From Gracilibacillus ureilyticus (GTDB lineage Bacteria > Bacillota > Bacilli > Bacillales > Amphibacillaceae): DNA of 64,000 bases. Below are positions 45,669 through 53,364 of this stretch, one piece after another; position 1 is the first letter of the stretch, and every line of letters begins with the position of its first letter. The translations under genes and the position numbers were made by a program. The notes under the pieces are model-generated. The model saw only the letters and a list, made by a program, of their open reading frames with translations. It was not told the DNA's origin and made no database searches. Where the stretch lies: NCBI RefSeq assembly GCF_900111195.1, contig NZ_FOGL01000006.1:102510-166509 (forward strand), in the 5' to 3' direction.

Positions 45669-46496
45669 ATGATTAGTCAAAAAACTGAGTATGGCCGACT
45701 GGAGAGAGTAGTTGTATGCCCGCCAACTTATATGGAGATAAGAGAGATTATTAATACAACCCAAAGAGTATATGAAGATGATAATATTGATGTAGATCGT
45801 GCACTTGCCCAGCATGATAATTTTGTGAAAACACTAAAACAAAATGGTGTAGATGTAATTTCTTTACAGCCTTATAAAGCGTTTAATGAACAGGTGTTTA
45901 CACGGGATATTGGTTTTACTATTGATGATACGATTTTTATCGCAAAGATGGGAAGAGATATCCGCGAAGAAGAAGTGGAGATATTAAAAGCGTACCTGGA
46001 TAAAGAAGAAATTTCCTATGAGATGCTGACAACCCCGTCAATCGAAGGTGGCGATGTTATTGTTTCACCGGAGTATGTATTTGTTGGTGTCAGTACCAGA
46101 ACAACCCTTGAGGCAATAAACTCACTACAAAGTAAGCTGCCGCAAAAAAAAGTGATACCATTACCGATTAGAAATGATATTTTACATTTAGACTGCACTT
46201 TTAATTTGATCAGTGAAAATGAAGCATTGATCTATTCACCTGGTTTCACTAAAGAAGATGTTCAGTGGTTAAGGGAAAGGTTTGAACTTATAGAAGTGTC
46301 TGAAAAAGAACAATTTACTTTAGGTACCAATGTCCTCTCAATAGGTAATAAAAATATAATTTCACTAACAGAGAATAGCGAAGTAAATGAAGAACTGACA
46401 AAAAGAGGTTATCAGATCATTGATGTTCCCTTTTCTGAGATCATTAAGTCAGGTGGATCTTTTCGATGCTGTTCCATGCCGATTGAGCGAGAATAG
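45669..46496 (+). CDS. Arginine deiminase/DDAH-family amidinohydrolase
   Basis: This 275-residue protein has the pentein fold of dimethylarginine dimethylaminohydrolases: N-terminal TEYGRLERVVVCPPTY, VFTRDIGFTI, EGGDVIV, the catalytic HLDCTFNLI (His) and C-terminal GGSFRCCSMPI with the nucleophilic Cys. It should hydrolyse methylated arginine or a related guanidino compound to citrulline-type products. AGAGGAGGGC precedes the ATG. Monocistronic; no arginine-catabolism gene is adjacent. Confidence 0.85.
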   Translation: MISQKTEYGRLERVVVCPPTYMEIREIINTTQRVYEDDNIDVDRALAQHDNFVKTLKQNGVDVISLQPYKAFNEQVFTRDIGFTIDDTIFIAKMGRDIREEEVEILKAYLDKEEISYEMLTTPSIEGGDVIVSPEYVFVGVSTRTTLEAINSLQSKLPQKKVIPLPIRNDILHLDCTFNLISENEALIYSPGFTKEDVQWLRERFELIEVSEKEQFTLGTNVLSIGNKNIISLTENSEVNEELTKRGYQIIDVPFSEIIKSGGSFRCCSMPIERE

Positions 46497-46600
46497 TGAG
46501 TTATACAGGCGTGGGATAATCCAGAACGAAGTCTGTACAATCGTCCAGGCTTAAATGATACTCTACAATTTTAATTGGAAGTTACTAATTTTAGACATAA

Positions 46601-46650
46601 GAAAATTCTCATGAACATTATGCATATTTTGTTTATGAGAATTTTCTTTT
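46601..46650 (+). terminator. Terminator after the amidinohydrolase gene
   Basis: GAAAATTCTCATGAAC (46601-46616) pairs with GTTTATGAGAATTTTC (46631-46646, one wobble), followed by TTTT. The preceding 100 bases after the stop codon contain nothing that I recognise. Confidence 0.75.
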
Positions 46651-46783
46651 AAATGGGTACCTAAATTGGAGGATAGGTCAAACAGTATTTTTCTTGATGC
46701 TGAATATAAGAACTGCTGCATTCTTTTCTCTATATGAAACTTAACAGCCGGGACATCCGTATTGTTAAGAGGAGGTGAGTTTT

Positions 46784-46990
46784 ATGGATGAACTTCAGCA
46801 GCTTATAGATATATTACCAATAATTGCACCGGTAATTGTCATTCAATTGATTCTCATGTTAGTTGCACTTGTATCTTTAATCAGGGCAGATGATACAAAT
46901 GGTCCAAAATGGTTATGGGCAATATTAATTTTATTTTTTAGCTTAATTGGTCCGATCTTATATTTTATTGTTGGGAGGAGGCAGTCCTAG
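46784..46990 (+). CDS. yxlE: PLDc_N-domain two-helix membrane protein (YxlE-like)
   Basis: This 68-residue protein has two transmembrane helices (about residues 10-32 and 44-63) and the PLDc_N motif (PKWLWAILILFFSLIGPILYFIVGRR). In B. subtilis, YxlE of this kind lies next to the ABC genes yxlF-yxlG in the sigY operon; the same order follows here. GGAGGTG selects the ATG at 46784 over a GTG nine bases earlier. It abuts the ATPase gene without a gap. No sigY gene lies nearby. Confidence 0.82.
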   Translation: MDELQQLIDILPIIAPVIVIQLILMLVALVSLIRADDTNGPKWLWAILILFFSLIGPILYFIVGRRQS

Positions 46991-47899
46991 ATGGCTGTAA
47001 TAAAAGTGCAAGGCTTGAAGAAAAAGTTTAAAGGAGCAGAAATAATTAAAGGGTTGGACTTTCAACTGGAGACGGGGCGCTGTGTTGCATTACTTGGACC
47101 GAATGGGGCAGGTAAAACAACTACACTTCGCATACTTTCAGGTTTATTAAAGCCAACTGATGGAACAGTCCTGTTTGAAGGCAGAGAAAAAAATAGGGAC
47201 ATCAGGCATTTTATTGGCTATTTGCCTCAATATCCTGTCTTTCATTCCTGGATGAGCGGGAAAGAGTTTTTGGTATACGTGGGGATGCTTGCACATCTGC
47301 CGAAAAAAGAAGCTGGTGAGCGTGCAGAGAAGTTATTGAAGAAAGTAGATATCTATGAAGCTGGAAATAGAAAAATTGCAAGTTATTCTGGCGGGATGCG
47401 ACAGAGACTCGGAATTGCACAGGCAATGATTCATCAGCCGCAATTATTATTATTGGATGAACCCGTCTCAGCATTAGATCCGATTGGAAGGCGGGAAGTA
47501 TTAACATTGATGGAAGAATTAAAAGAACAGACAACTATTTTGTTCTCCACACATATTTTAGGTGATGCAGAGGAAATTTGTGATGATCTACTATTACTTC
47601 ACAAAGGTAAAATAGTAGAAAAAGGCGCGATAGAAGAGTTGAGAAATAAGAACCAGTCTGCAAAATTTGAACTGAAATTCTCAAGTAATTCCCTTACATA
47701 TTTTGAACGGATTAAATCAATGGACATAGTACAGGATTGCCTGATGGTCAAGAGTGAAATCCATGTACAAGTAAAAGATATCGAAAAGGCACGTCAGCAA
47801 ATTCTGGCTGCATCTATTAAAAATAACTGGCCCCTGGTAAAATTTGAATTAAGCCGAACTTCCCTGGAAGATCTTTTTATGAAAGTGGTGAAAAACTAA
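46991..47899 (+). CDS. yxlF: ABC transporter ATP-binding protein (YxlF-like)
   Basis: This 302-residue ATPase has Walker A GPNGAGKTT (about residues 36-44), signature YSGGMRQRLGIAQAM, Walker B LLLLDEPVSALDPIGRRE and H-loop FSTHILGDAEEICDD. It begins directly after yxlE and overlaps yxlG by one base. Together they form a small ABC-2-type exporter. In B. subtilis the yxlEFG homologues are part of the SigY system; here only the transporter part is present. Confidence 0.88.
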   Translation: MAVIKVQGLKKKFKGAEIIKGLDFQLETGRCVALLGPNGAGKTTTLRILSGLLKPTDGTVLFEGREKNRDIRHFIGYLPQYPVFHSWMSGKEFLVYVGMLAHLPKKEAGERAEKLLKKVDIYEAGNRKIASYSGGMRQRLGIAQAMIHQPQLLLLDEPVSALDPIGRREVLTLMEELKEQTTILFSTHILGDAEEICDDLLLLHKGKIVEKGAIEELRNKNQSAKFELKFSSNSLTYFERIKSMDIVQDCLMVKSEIHVQVKDIEKARQQILAASIKNNWPLVKFELSRTSLEDLFMKVVKN

Positions 47900-48675
47900 T
47901 GCAGTGGATGACAGTATTTTCTAAAGAATTGCTGGAGGACTGGCGTAGTTATAAATGGATTTGGGTACCATTAGTTTTTATTTTATTATGTATTATGGAT
48001 CCGCTATCAAGCTACTATTTACCCCAAATTCTCGAAGCTGTCGGCGGATTGCCGGATGGTACTGTAATAGAAATGCCGGAAACTCTGCCGGAAGAAGCAT
48101 TAATGATGAGTCTTGCACAACTAAGTATGATAGGTGTAATGATTATTGCAGCAATAACCATGGGGGTCATTGCGGGAGAACGCAAAAGTGGTGTTGCTGA
48201 ACTGGTATTAGTAAAACCAATTCCTTATTTGACCTATATCACAGCAAAATGGGCTGCAAAATTGCTGTTGATATTTAGTTCCTATTTACTTGGAATGTTA
48301 GCAAGCTGGTATTATGTAAACTTACTGTTCGGGGAAATATCCTTTTTAAAGTTTATGGGAGTGTTTTTCTTTTACTTCATTTGGCTTGCATTTGTGACGA
48401 CTTTATCCGTATTTTATAATACAACAGTAAAAGTACCCGGCCTAGTAATTTCATATACATTACTGACTCTTATTGTAATGTCGGTTTTATATAAAATTTT
48501 TGCACATATAATGCCATGGTTCCCTAACAGCATAAGCACTCACCTTATGAGATTTGTAATGGAGAATAATATTCCGGGTGAGTTATGGGGGGCAGCTGGA
48601 ATTACTGCTGTCTTGTCTGTAATTCTTCTTGTTTTATCTAACTATGTTTTTAAAACTAAAGAAATGGCTGATTAA
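47899..48675 (+). CDS. yxlG: ABC-2 type permease (YxlG-like)
   Basis: This 258-residue membrane protein has six hydrophobic segments: cytoplasmic start VFSKELLEDWRSYKWIWVPLVFILLC, then TMGVIAGERKSGVAELVLVKPIPYLTYITAKWAAKL with the ABC-2 hallmark GERKSG. The ATG overlaps the ATPase stop by one base. It is the channel for YxlF. A weak hairpin (about 48684-48709, followed by TTTTTA) ends the unit. Confidence 0.87.
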   Translation: MQWMTVFSKELLEDWRSYKWIWVPLVFILLCIMDPLSSYYLPQILEAVGGLPDGTVIEMPETLPEEALMMSLAQLSMIGVMIIAAITMGVIAGERKSGVAELVLVKPIPYLTYITAKWAAKLLLIFSSYLLGMLASWYYVNLLFGEISFLKFMGVFFFYFIWLAFVTTLSVFYNTTVKVPGLVISYTLLTLIVMSVLYKIFAHIMPWFPNSISTHLMRFVMENNIPGELWGAAGITAVLSVILLVLSNYVFKTKEMAD

Positions 48676-48833
48676 AAAGTAAAAGTCACGATGCCCGCTG
48701 TGGCTTTTTATGTCAAAGAAAGACTTTTGCTCATTAGTGTATCAATAAAAATCGGTTATCTTTTCCGTAAAAGAGGGAAAACAAATAGTAAGTAAAAGAC
48801 ATAATATGCTAAAAAAGAAAGCGGGTGGATTGG

Positions 48834-49949
48834 ATGAAAATTGGTGTCCCAAAAGAAGTAAAGCAAAATGAGAACAGAGTTGCACTGACTCCGGCTGGTG
48901 TATTGACATTAACTAAATCAGGGCATCAGGTCTTTGTAGAGACTGAAGCAGGTGAAGGAAGCGGTATTTCGGATCACCATTATCAGGAAGCTGGAGCAGT
49001 CATCGTTCCAACGGCTGAACAAGCATGGGGACAGGAATTAGTTGTGAAAGTAAAAGAACCTCAGAAAGAGGAGTTTGCCTATTTTAGTGAAGGACAATTA
49101 TTGTTTACTTATTTGCACTTAGCAGCAGAACAGGAAGTTGCAGAAGCGTTAATTGCGAAAAAAGTGACAGGAATTGCATATGAAACGATCCAATCTGACT
49201 CTGGTGAGTTACCATTATTAACCCCAATGAGCGAGATTGCCGGCCGAATGGCGGTACAATCTGGCGTACACTTCCTTGAGAAGATCAATGGCGGGAAAGG
49301 AGTACTGGTTGGTGGAGTGCCAGGCGTAGAACCTGCTAGGATTGTAATTATTGGTGGAGGTATTGTTGGAACAAATGCAGCTATGGTGGCAGCTGGTCTC
49401 GGGGCTGATGTGACACTACTGGATATAAACATAAGTCGTTTACGTCAACTGGAAGGAATTTTTCAAGGAAAAATTAAGACTCTTGCCTCGAATGAATATA
49501 ATATCCGAACACAAGTAAAGAATGCGGATCTTTTAATTGGAGCTGTGCTCATTCCGGGGGCAAAAGCTCCGAAACTGGTTACGGATGATATGATACAAAC
49601 AATGGAAGCTGGATCAGTAGTTGTGGATGTAGCTGTTGATCAAGGAGGATCCATTGAGACAGTTGATCAGATTACTACACATGATAATCCGGTATTTATA
49701 AAACATGGCGTCACTCATTATGCTGTAGCGAATATTCCCGGCGCTGTCCCTAAGACAGCAACATACGCATTAACGAATGTAACGACACCATACGTTATAA
49801 AACTTGCTAACCTTGGTCTCAATGAATTTGTCAAAGAAGACCCTTCCTTTGCAAAGGGATTAAATACGTACAAAGGGAAAATAGTCCATGAAGCGATAGC
49901 GCAGGGACTTGACAGAAGGTATGTAGAACTTCATACATTATTCCAGTAA
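48834..49949 (+). CDS. ald: Alanine dehydrogenase
   Basis: This 371-residue NAD+-dependent enzyme interconverts L-alanine and pyruvate plus ammonia. N-terminal MKIGVPKEVKQNENRVALTPAG and catalytic KVKEPQ, FTYLHLA are present; the Rossmann motif is VIIGGGIVGTNAAMVAAGLGADVTLLD and the signature VAVDQGGSIET. The ATG at 48834 follows GGGTGG; a GTG three codons upstream is also in frame. In sporulating bacilli Ald is needed for normal sporulation. The last three codons form part of a long palindrome (49937-49981). Confidence 0.96.
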   Translation: MKIGVPKEVKQNENRVALTPAGVLTLTKSGHQVFVETEAGEGSGISDHHYQEAGAVIVPTAEQAWGQELVVKVKEPQKEEFAYFSEGQLLFTYLHLAAEQEVAEALIAKKVTGIAYETIQSDSGELPLLTPMSEIAGRMAVQSGVHFLEKINGGKGVLVGGVPGVEPARIVIIGGGIVGTNAAMVAAGLGADVTLLDINISRLRQLEGIFQGKIKTLASNEYNIRTQVKNADLLIGAVLIPGAKAPKLVTDDMIQTMEAGSVVVDVAVDQGGSIETVDQITTHDNPVFIKHGVTHYAVANIPGAVPKTATYALTNVTTPYVIKLANLGLNEFVKEDPSFAKGLNTYKGKIVHEAIAQGLDRRYVELHTLFQ

Positions 49950-49981
49950 AAAACGGAAGCTCCGCTTTTTACTGGAATAAT
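49937..49981. terminator. 45-bp palindromic bidirectional terminator in two coding ends
   Basis: ATTATTCCAGTAAAAA (49937-49952) and its exact complement (49966-49981) form 16-bp arms, extended inside by CGGA/TCCG. The arms contain the end of ald (+) and of the DUF1450 gene (-), so both proteins end in Leu-Phe-Gln-stop. T runs occur on both strands. Confidence 0.9.
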
Positions 49982-50220
49982 GCTAATTCTTCTTCAATTG
50001 TTTTCCGTATTTTGTCTAAGGTTTCTTCAGGGGTTTTTCCATGAATCCTTTTTCCGTTAACCATTGCGTACGGCTTTAAGCGGCACAAACCGCAAAAATT
50101 CAGGCAATCATTGATTAATACAGCAACTTCAGGGTACTCTGATTCAATAATTCCTTCTATATCAAATGTATTCATTAAATTACTGTCACATATTTCCACA
50201 ACTACGATCCCGATAGTCAT
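49969..50220 (-). CDS. DUF1450 (YuzB-like) small protein
   Basis: An 83-residue protein with the DUF1450 pattern: EICDSNL near the start, INDCLNFCGLCRLKPYAMVNGKRIHGKTPEETLDKI with the three cysteines (CLNFCGLC) that suggest a thioredoxin-like or Fe-S-binding fold. B. subtilis YuzB has the same architecture. An ATG at 50220 or GTG at 50223 could start translation; AAGG lies close. It converges with ald on the shared palindrome. Function unknown. Confidence 0.8.
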   Translation of the reverse strand: MTIGIVVVEICDSNLMNTFDIEGIIESEYPEVAVLINDCLNFCGLCRLKPYAMVNGKRIHGKTPEETLDKIRKTIEEELALFQ

Positions 50221-50326
50221 CACCTTCCATCATTGATAATACAAGAATCAATCTCTTAAATTAACAAGATATGAACCGCTTTGTCAAACAAGAAGTTTAC
50301 TTCCAGACTGACTAATGTTCACAAAT

Positions 50327-51016
50327 TTAAAATAAAATTTTGAGTACAAGGGGTGCAATTAATGATACGAGAACTGCACTAATTGTCATTGATAGAGCAC
50401 TCACTGCACCAGCCAGTTCACTGTCTTCCAGTGCTTTCGCTGTCCCTATAGCGTGTGAGGCTGTTCCAATTCCTAATCCTTTTGCAACAGGGTGATTCAC
50501 ACGGCCTGCCCTCCACATCATGGGAGCAAACATGGCCCCACTTATTCCGGCGATCATTACAAATATAGCTGCCAAAGACATACTGCCGCCAGTTGCATCA
50601 GTAATGCTTAATGCAACAGGTGTTGTCACAGATTTTGGTGCCACTGCAGCAATAACTGATTCCCCAAAACCTAATGATAATGTAAGCAGCACCCCGCTCA
50701 GGACGCCGATAAATGATCCGGTAAGAATGCCGGTAAAGATTACAAGCGCATATTTTTTAATTAAATATCTCTGCCTGTATAGTGGCAAAGCAAGAGCAAC
50801 AACTAGTGGGCCTAAGAAGTGATTTATCCATTGACCGCCATACATATATACAGAATAGGGAATATCAAATAAATATAAAAAGATAATAATACTAAGTGAT
50901 GTGATAATAATTGGTAAAGTAAATGGAGATGGGATTATACTGTATAATTTTTTGCTAATAAAATAAAAAAATACTGTCAGGATAAGAAACCCAATACCAT
51001 AAAGATATGGAACCAT
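50327..51016 (-). CDS. LrgB/CidB family membrane protein
   Basis: This 229-residue polytopic protein of the LrgB family (PF04172) has about eight hydrophobic segments and the signature VIAAVAPKSVTTPVALSI with GLGIGTASHAIGTAKA. Its start overlaps the LrgA stop by one base (TAATG), indicating coupling. LrgAB/CidAB-type pairs act as holin/antiholin-like proteins or pyruvate transporters (YsbAB/PftAB in B. subtilis). Which of these applies here cannot be told. Confidence 0.88.
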   Translation of the reverse strand: MVPYLYGIGFLILTVFFYFISKKLYSIIPSPFTLPIIITSLSIIIFLYLFDIPYSVYMYGGQWINHFLGPLVVALALPLYRQRYLIKKYALVIFTGILTGSFIGVLSGVLLTLSLGFGESVIAAVAPKSVTTPVALSITDATGGSMSLAAIFVMIAGISGAMFAPMMWRAGRVNHPVAKGLGIGTASHAIGTAKALEDSELAGAVSALSMTISAVLVSLIAPLVLKILF

Positions 51017-51381
51017 TATATATCCGCCTCTTTCTCAAGCAGTTTTCCTGCTATAAAGCTAGTCGTAAATATGACGAGCAAAGTACTTAGAAAAGCCGCC
51101 AGCAAAATCAAACTCCCTTTTCCTCTGAAAAAATCAAAAAATTCTATAACCCCGACAGTCACTGGAACAAAAAATAATGGCATATCTTTTATTAACAGAT
51201 CAATGCCATTACTAATTATCCTTTCAGGTATTATGTTAGTTAGTAACAAAACAAAAAACAGCAGCATTCCAATGATGCTGCCGGGAATCGTTAAGTTTAA
51301 TACTGACTGAATATATTCCCCTAAATGATAAAAAATAAAAAGCAGCGAAATCTGTAACAAGATGTAAATAATTTTTTTCAT
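51016..51381 (-). CDS. LrgA/CidA family membrane protein
   Basis: This 121-residue protein has four hydrophobic segments and the CidA/LrgA signature PGSIIGMLLFFVLLLTN with IKDMPLFFVPVTVGVIEF. GGAGG eight bases upstream selects the ATG at 51381. It is cotranscribed with the downstream lrgB-like gene. No LytTR or LysR regulator is adjacent. Confidence 0.88.
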   Translation of the reverse strand: MKKIIYILLQISLLFIFYHLGEYIQSVLNLTIPGSIIGMLLFFVLLLTNIIPERIISNGIDLLIKDMPLFFVPVTVGVIEFFDFFRGKGSLILLAAFLSTLLVIFTTSFIAGKLLEKEADI

Positions 51382-51466
51382 TGATAAAGCCTCCAAAATA
51401 AGAAAAACCTAAACGATTCTTAGCACTATACAATAGTACAACAAATTCGTTTAGGTGACAAAGTAT

Positions 51467-52018
51467 TCAGATTGCTTCTTCGCCTTCTTTTAATGTTTCC
51501 TGATGAGCGAAGTAACAATCGCGTGTAATCACATAAAGATCATAAATCGGATCTTCTAATGAACATTGATTTACTTTATCATATATTTGTGGATAACTCT
51601 CATTAGCGTACATAACATAAGGTACTTTAAGAATAGCCTTGGAAGAACGGTAATTAGTTTTCCTTATTTTAATAAAAATCGCTTCAATAGAGTGTTCATA
51701 GAACAGTTCACTAAAGAACGCATCTTTTGCCAGTTTGTTGTAACCTTTACCGAAATACGGCTGACCAATCCATGTAGCAAGAAAACCTGCCCCGTTTTCA
51801 ATATCAAAAAGGTTGATTGTTCCTATCGGATTATACCATTCATCCAGGATTGTACGAGAGATCAGTTCCCCATTATCTTCCGCTTCCATCGTTTTCCTTG
51901 TAAGAAAGTAAAATTCATCACTTGAATTTGCCTTATGTCTTACATATGGGAAAACTTCAGGATGTATCATCAATTCATATAAAGCCGGTGCGTCTTGTAA
52001 TTCTCTTTTTTTAAGCAT
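51467..52018 (-). CDS. GNAT family N-acetyltransferase with structured leader
   Basis: This 183-residue protein has the RimJ/RimL-like GNAT layout: RELQDAPALYELMIHPEVFPYVR at the start, ISRTILDEWYNPIGTINLFD, the acetyl-CoA loop in WIGQPYFGKGYNKLAKDAFF (QxxxGKG) and KIRKTNYRSSKAILK. The substrate is unknown. The ATG lies directly after a run of T residues that follows GGAGGG; that Shine-Dalgarno sequence is the 3' arm of a terminator hairpin. The gene is therefore switched by the leader at 52019-52222. Its C-terminus is acidic (KEGEEAI). Confidence 0.85.
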   Translation of the reverse strand: MLKKRELQDAPALYELMIHPEVFPYVRHKANSSDEFYFLTRKTMEAEDNGELISRTILDEWYNPIGTINLFDIENGAGFLATWIGQPYFGKGYNKLAKDAFFSELFYEHSIEAIFIKIRKTNYRSSKAILKVPYVMYANESYPQIYDKVNQCSLEDPIYDLYVITRDCYFAHQETLKEGEEAI

Positions 52019-52045
52019 AAAAAATCCCTCCTAAATGATGGAGGG
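52019..52045 (-). terminator. Terminator hairpin that sequesters the GNAT ribosome binding site
   Basis: On the minus strand CCCTCC (52040-52045), an 8-nt loop and GGAGGG (52026-52031) are followed by six T residues and then the start codon at 52018. The hairpin can stop transcription, and it hides the Shine-Dalgarno sequence if transcribed through. Confidence 0.75.
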
Positions 52046-52222
52046 TGTCATGGAAGAAGACAGGGTAACCCCTAGTAGTATGTTCCATCCACCCTCGAAT
52101 TTTTATCAAAAAGCCACAAAAATTCGGGGTGGGAATCGAACCCACTAGAACCAGCTCTTACAGCTGGTGGCGCACCATTTGCCTTCCCTCCATGTCGACA
52201 ACTTATCGTCTCGAAAAAATCT
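52046..52222 (-). ncRNA. tRNA-like switching leader RNA of the GNAT gene
   Basis: Minus strand. A small hairpin (GACGA/TTGTC, 52210-52197) is followed by a tRNA-like cloverleaf. Its parts are three acceptor pairs (GGG 52188-52186 with CCC 52128-52126), a D arm (GGC, 9-nt loop with GG, GCC; 52183-52169), an anticodon-like arm (CCAGC, TGTAAGA, GCTGG; 52167-52151), a 5-nt variable loop and a T arm (GTGGG, TTCGATT, CCCAC; 52145-52129). The T-arm 3' strand can instead pair with 52104-52089 in a 15-bp helix. That partner can in turn pair with 52055-52041 (GAGGGTG-ATGGAA with TTCCAT-CACCCTC), which would free the ribosome binding site. I do not recognise this RNA class. Confidence 0.6.
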
Positions 52223-52228
52223 ATTCTT

Positions 52229-52258
52229 ATCTTACACAATTAATGTATATGTTGTAAA
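52229..52258 (-). promoter_or_regulatory. Candidate promoter of the tRNA-like leader
   Basis: TTTACA (52253-52258), an 18-bp spacer and TAAGAT (52229-52234) on the minus strand would start transcription near 52222, just before the leader's first hairpin. The remaining gap up to 52394 is AT-rich without further features. Confidence 0.5.
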
Positions 52259-52394
52259 TAGATTTTTGTTAAAAAATAAGAAAAAAATCAACGTAACTGG
52301 AAGAAATATTAAGAAAAATTAATATATACTTGATTAAATTAACAATACGTTATAATTTGATTGAAAATGAGCTATTATGACATAATATTCGTAA

Positions 52395-53294
52395 TTATTT
52401 GAAAATTTTGCTCAATGCATCTTTCACATCAGGATGATTAAAATTGTATCCCGATAATGCTGCTTTTTCTGGTAACACTTTTTGTCCTTTTACGACAAGA
52501 ATACTCATTTCACCTAATAAAATTTTTAGTAATATTCTTGGAACAGGTAACCAGTTGGGTTTGCCAAGTACTTCCGCTAACTTTTTCGACATTTCCCTGT
52601 TAGTAACAGGATTTGGGGAAGTTACGTGTAATGGCCCCTCAATATGGGGATGTTCAATAGAAAAGATAATCATATCCACTACATCTTTAATATGGACCCA
52701 GGAAATCCATTGATCCCCTGTACCAATCCGGCCGCCGATATAGAATTTAAATGGAAGTGCCATTAAGGGAAGTGCTCCTTCCGTTCCTAATATGACCCCA
52801 AAACGTGTAATAACTGTCCGTACTCCTTCAGCTTTCGCCTGTTGAGCTGTATCCTCCCAAGCTTCTGTTACCTCTGCTAGAAAGTCATTACCGGATTCGT
52901 TATCGCTTTCTGTATAGGTATGATATGTAGATGTGCCAAAGTAACCTATAGCAGAAGCGTTAACTAACACTTCAGGTTTTTCATTCATATTTCTGATCAA
53001 TTCATTAATTTCATATGTCGCATTTATTCTGCTTTGGTATATTCGGTCTTTTTTTGATTTCGTCCAGTATCCGAAGAGTGAGTCACCCGCAAGGTTAATG
53101 ATAGCATCGAGTTTCGGCAGCTGTTTGTCTGGCTGCTTTCCTTTCTTTAACCAGCCGATATAACGAACTTTATCTGTATCATGGTATCTTTCAGGGTGTC
53201 TCGTTAAGATGTATATCGTATCTCCACGTTCTGTCAGTTTTCTCGTTAAGTGCTTTCCGACAAAACCAGTACCCCCAGCTATTGCTATTTTCAT
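52395..53294 (-). CDS. yfhF: TIGR01777-family NAD(P)-binding epimerase-like protein YfhF
   Basis: This 299-residue protein has the extended SDR pattern with IAGGTGFVGKHLTRKL (residues 4-19), INLAGDSLFGYWTKSKKDRIYQSRI, VNASAIGYFG and the C-terminal DUF1731 segment (GQKVLPEKAALSGYNFNHPDVKDALSKIF). It matches YfhF of B. subtilis, which likewise is divergent from recX. AGGAGG precedes the ATG. The enzymatic substrate is unknown. Confidence 0.88.
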   Translation of the reverse strand: MKIAIAGGTGFVGKHLTRKLTERGDTIYILTRHPERYHDTDKVRYIGWLKKGKQPDKQLPKLDAIINLAGDSLFGYWTKSKKDRIYQSRINATYEINELIRNMNEKPEVLVNASAIGYFGTSTYHTYTESDNESGNDFLAEVTEAWEDTAQQAKAEGVRTVITRFGVILGTEGALPLMALPFKFYIGGRIGTGDQWISWVHIKDVVDMIIFSIEHPHIEGPLHVTSPNPVTNREMSKKLAEVLGKPNWLPVPRILLKILLGEMSILVVKGQKVLPEKAALSGYNFNHPDVKDALSKIFK

Positions 53295-53364
53295 GCTGAT
53301 AACCTCCTGTATATTAATTGAAGAACAAATGTTTGTATGTTAAAATGATATAGAGGTGACAATA

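Noticed and set aside
52122-52192. A functional tRNA gene
   Set aside because: D, anticodon-like and T arms fit, but four of seven acceptor pairs fail, position 33 is G rather than U, and the 3' end runs into a T tract without CCA. It is treated as a tRNA-like part of a leader.
52019-52222. T-box riboswitch upstream of the GNAT gene
   Set aside because: No TGGNACCGCG T-box sequence or specifier-loop stem I pattern is present; the target is not an aminoacyl-tRNA synthetase or amino-acid gene.
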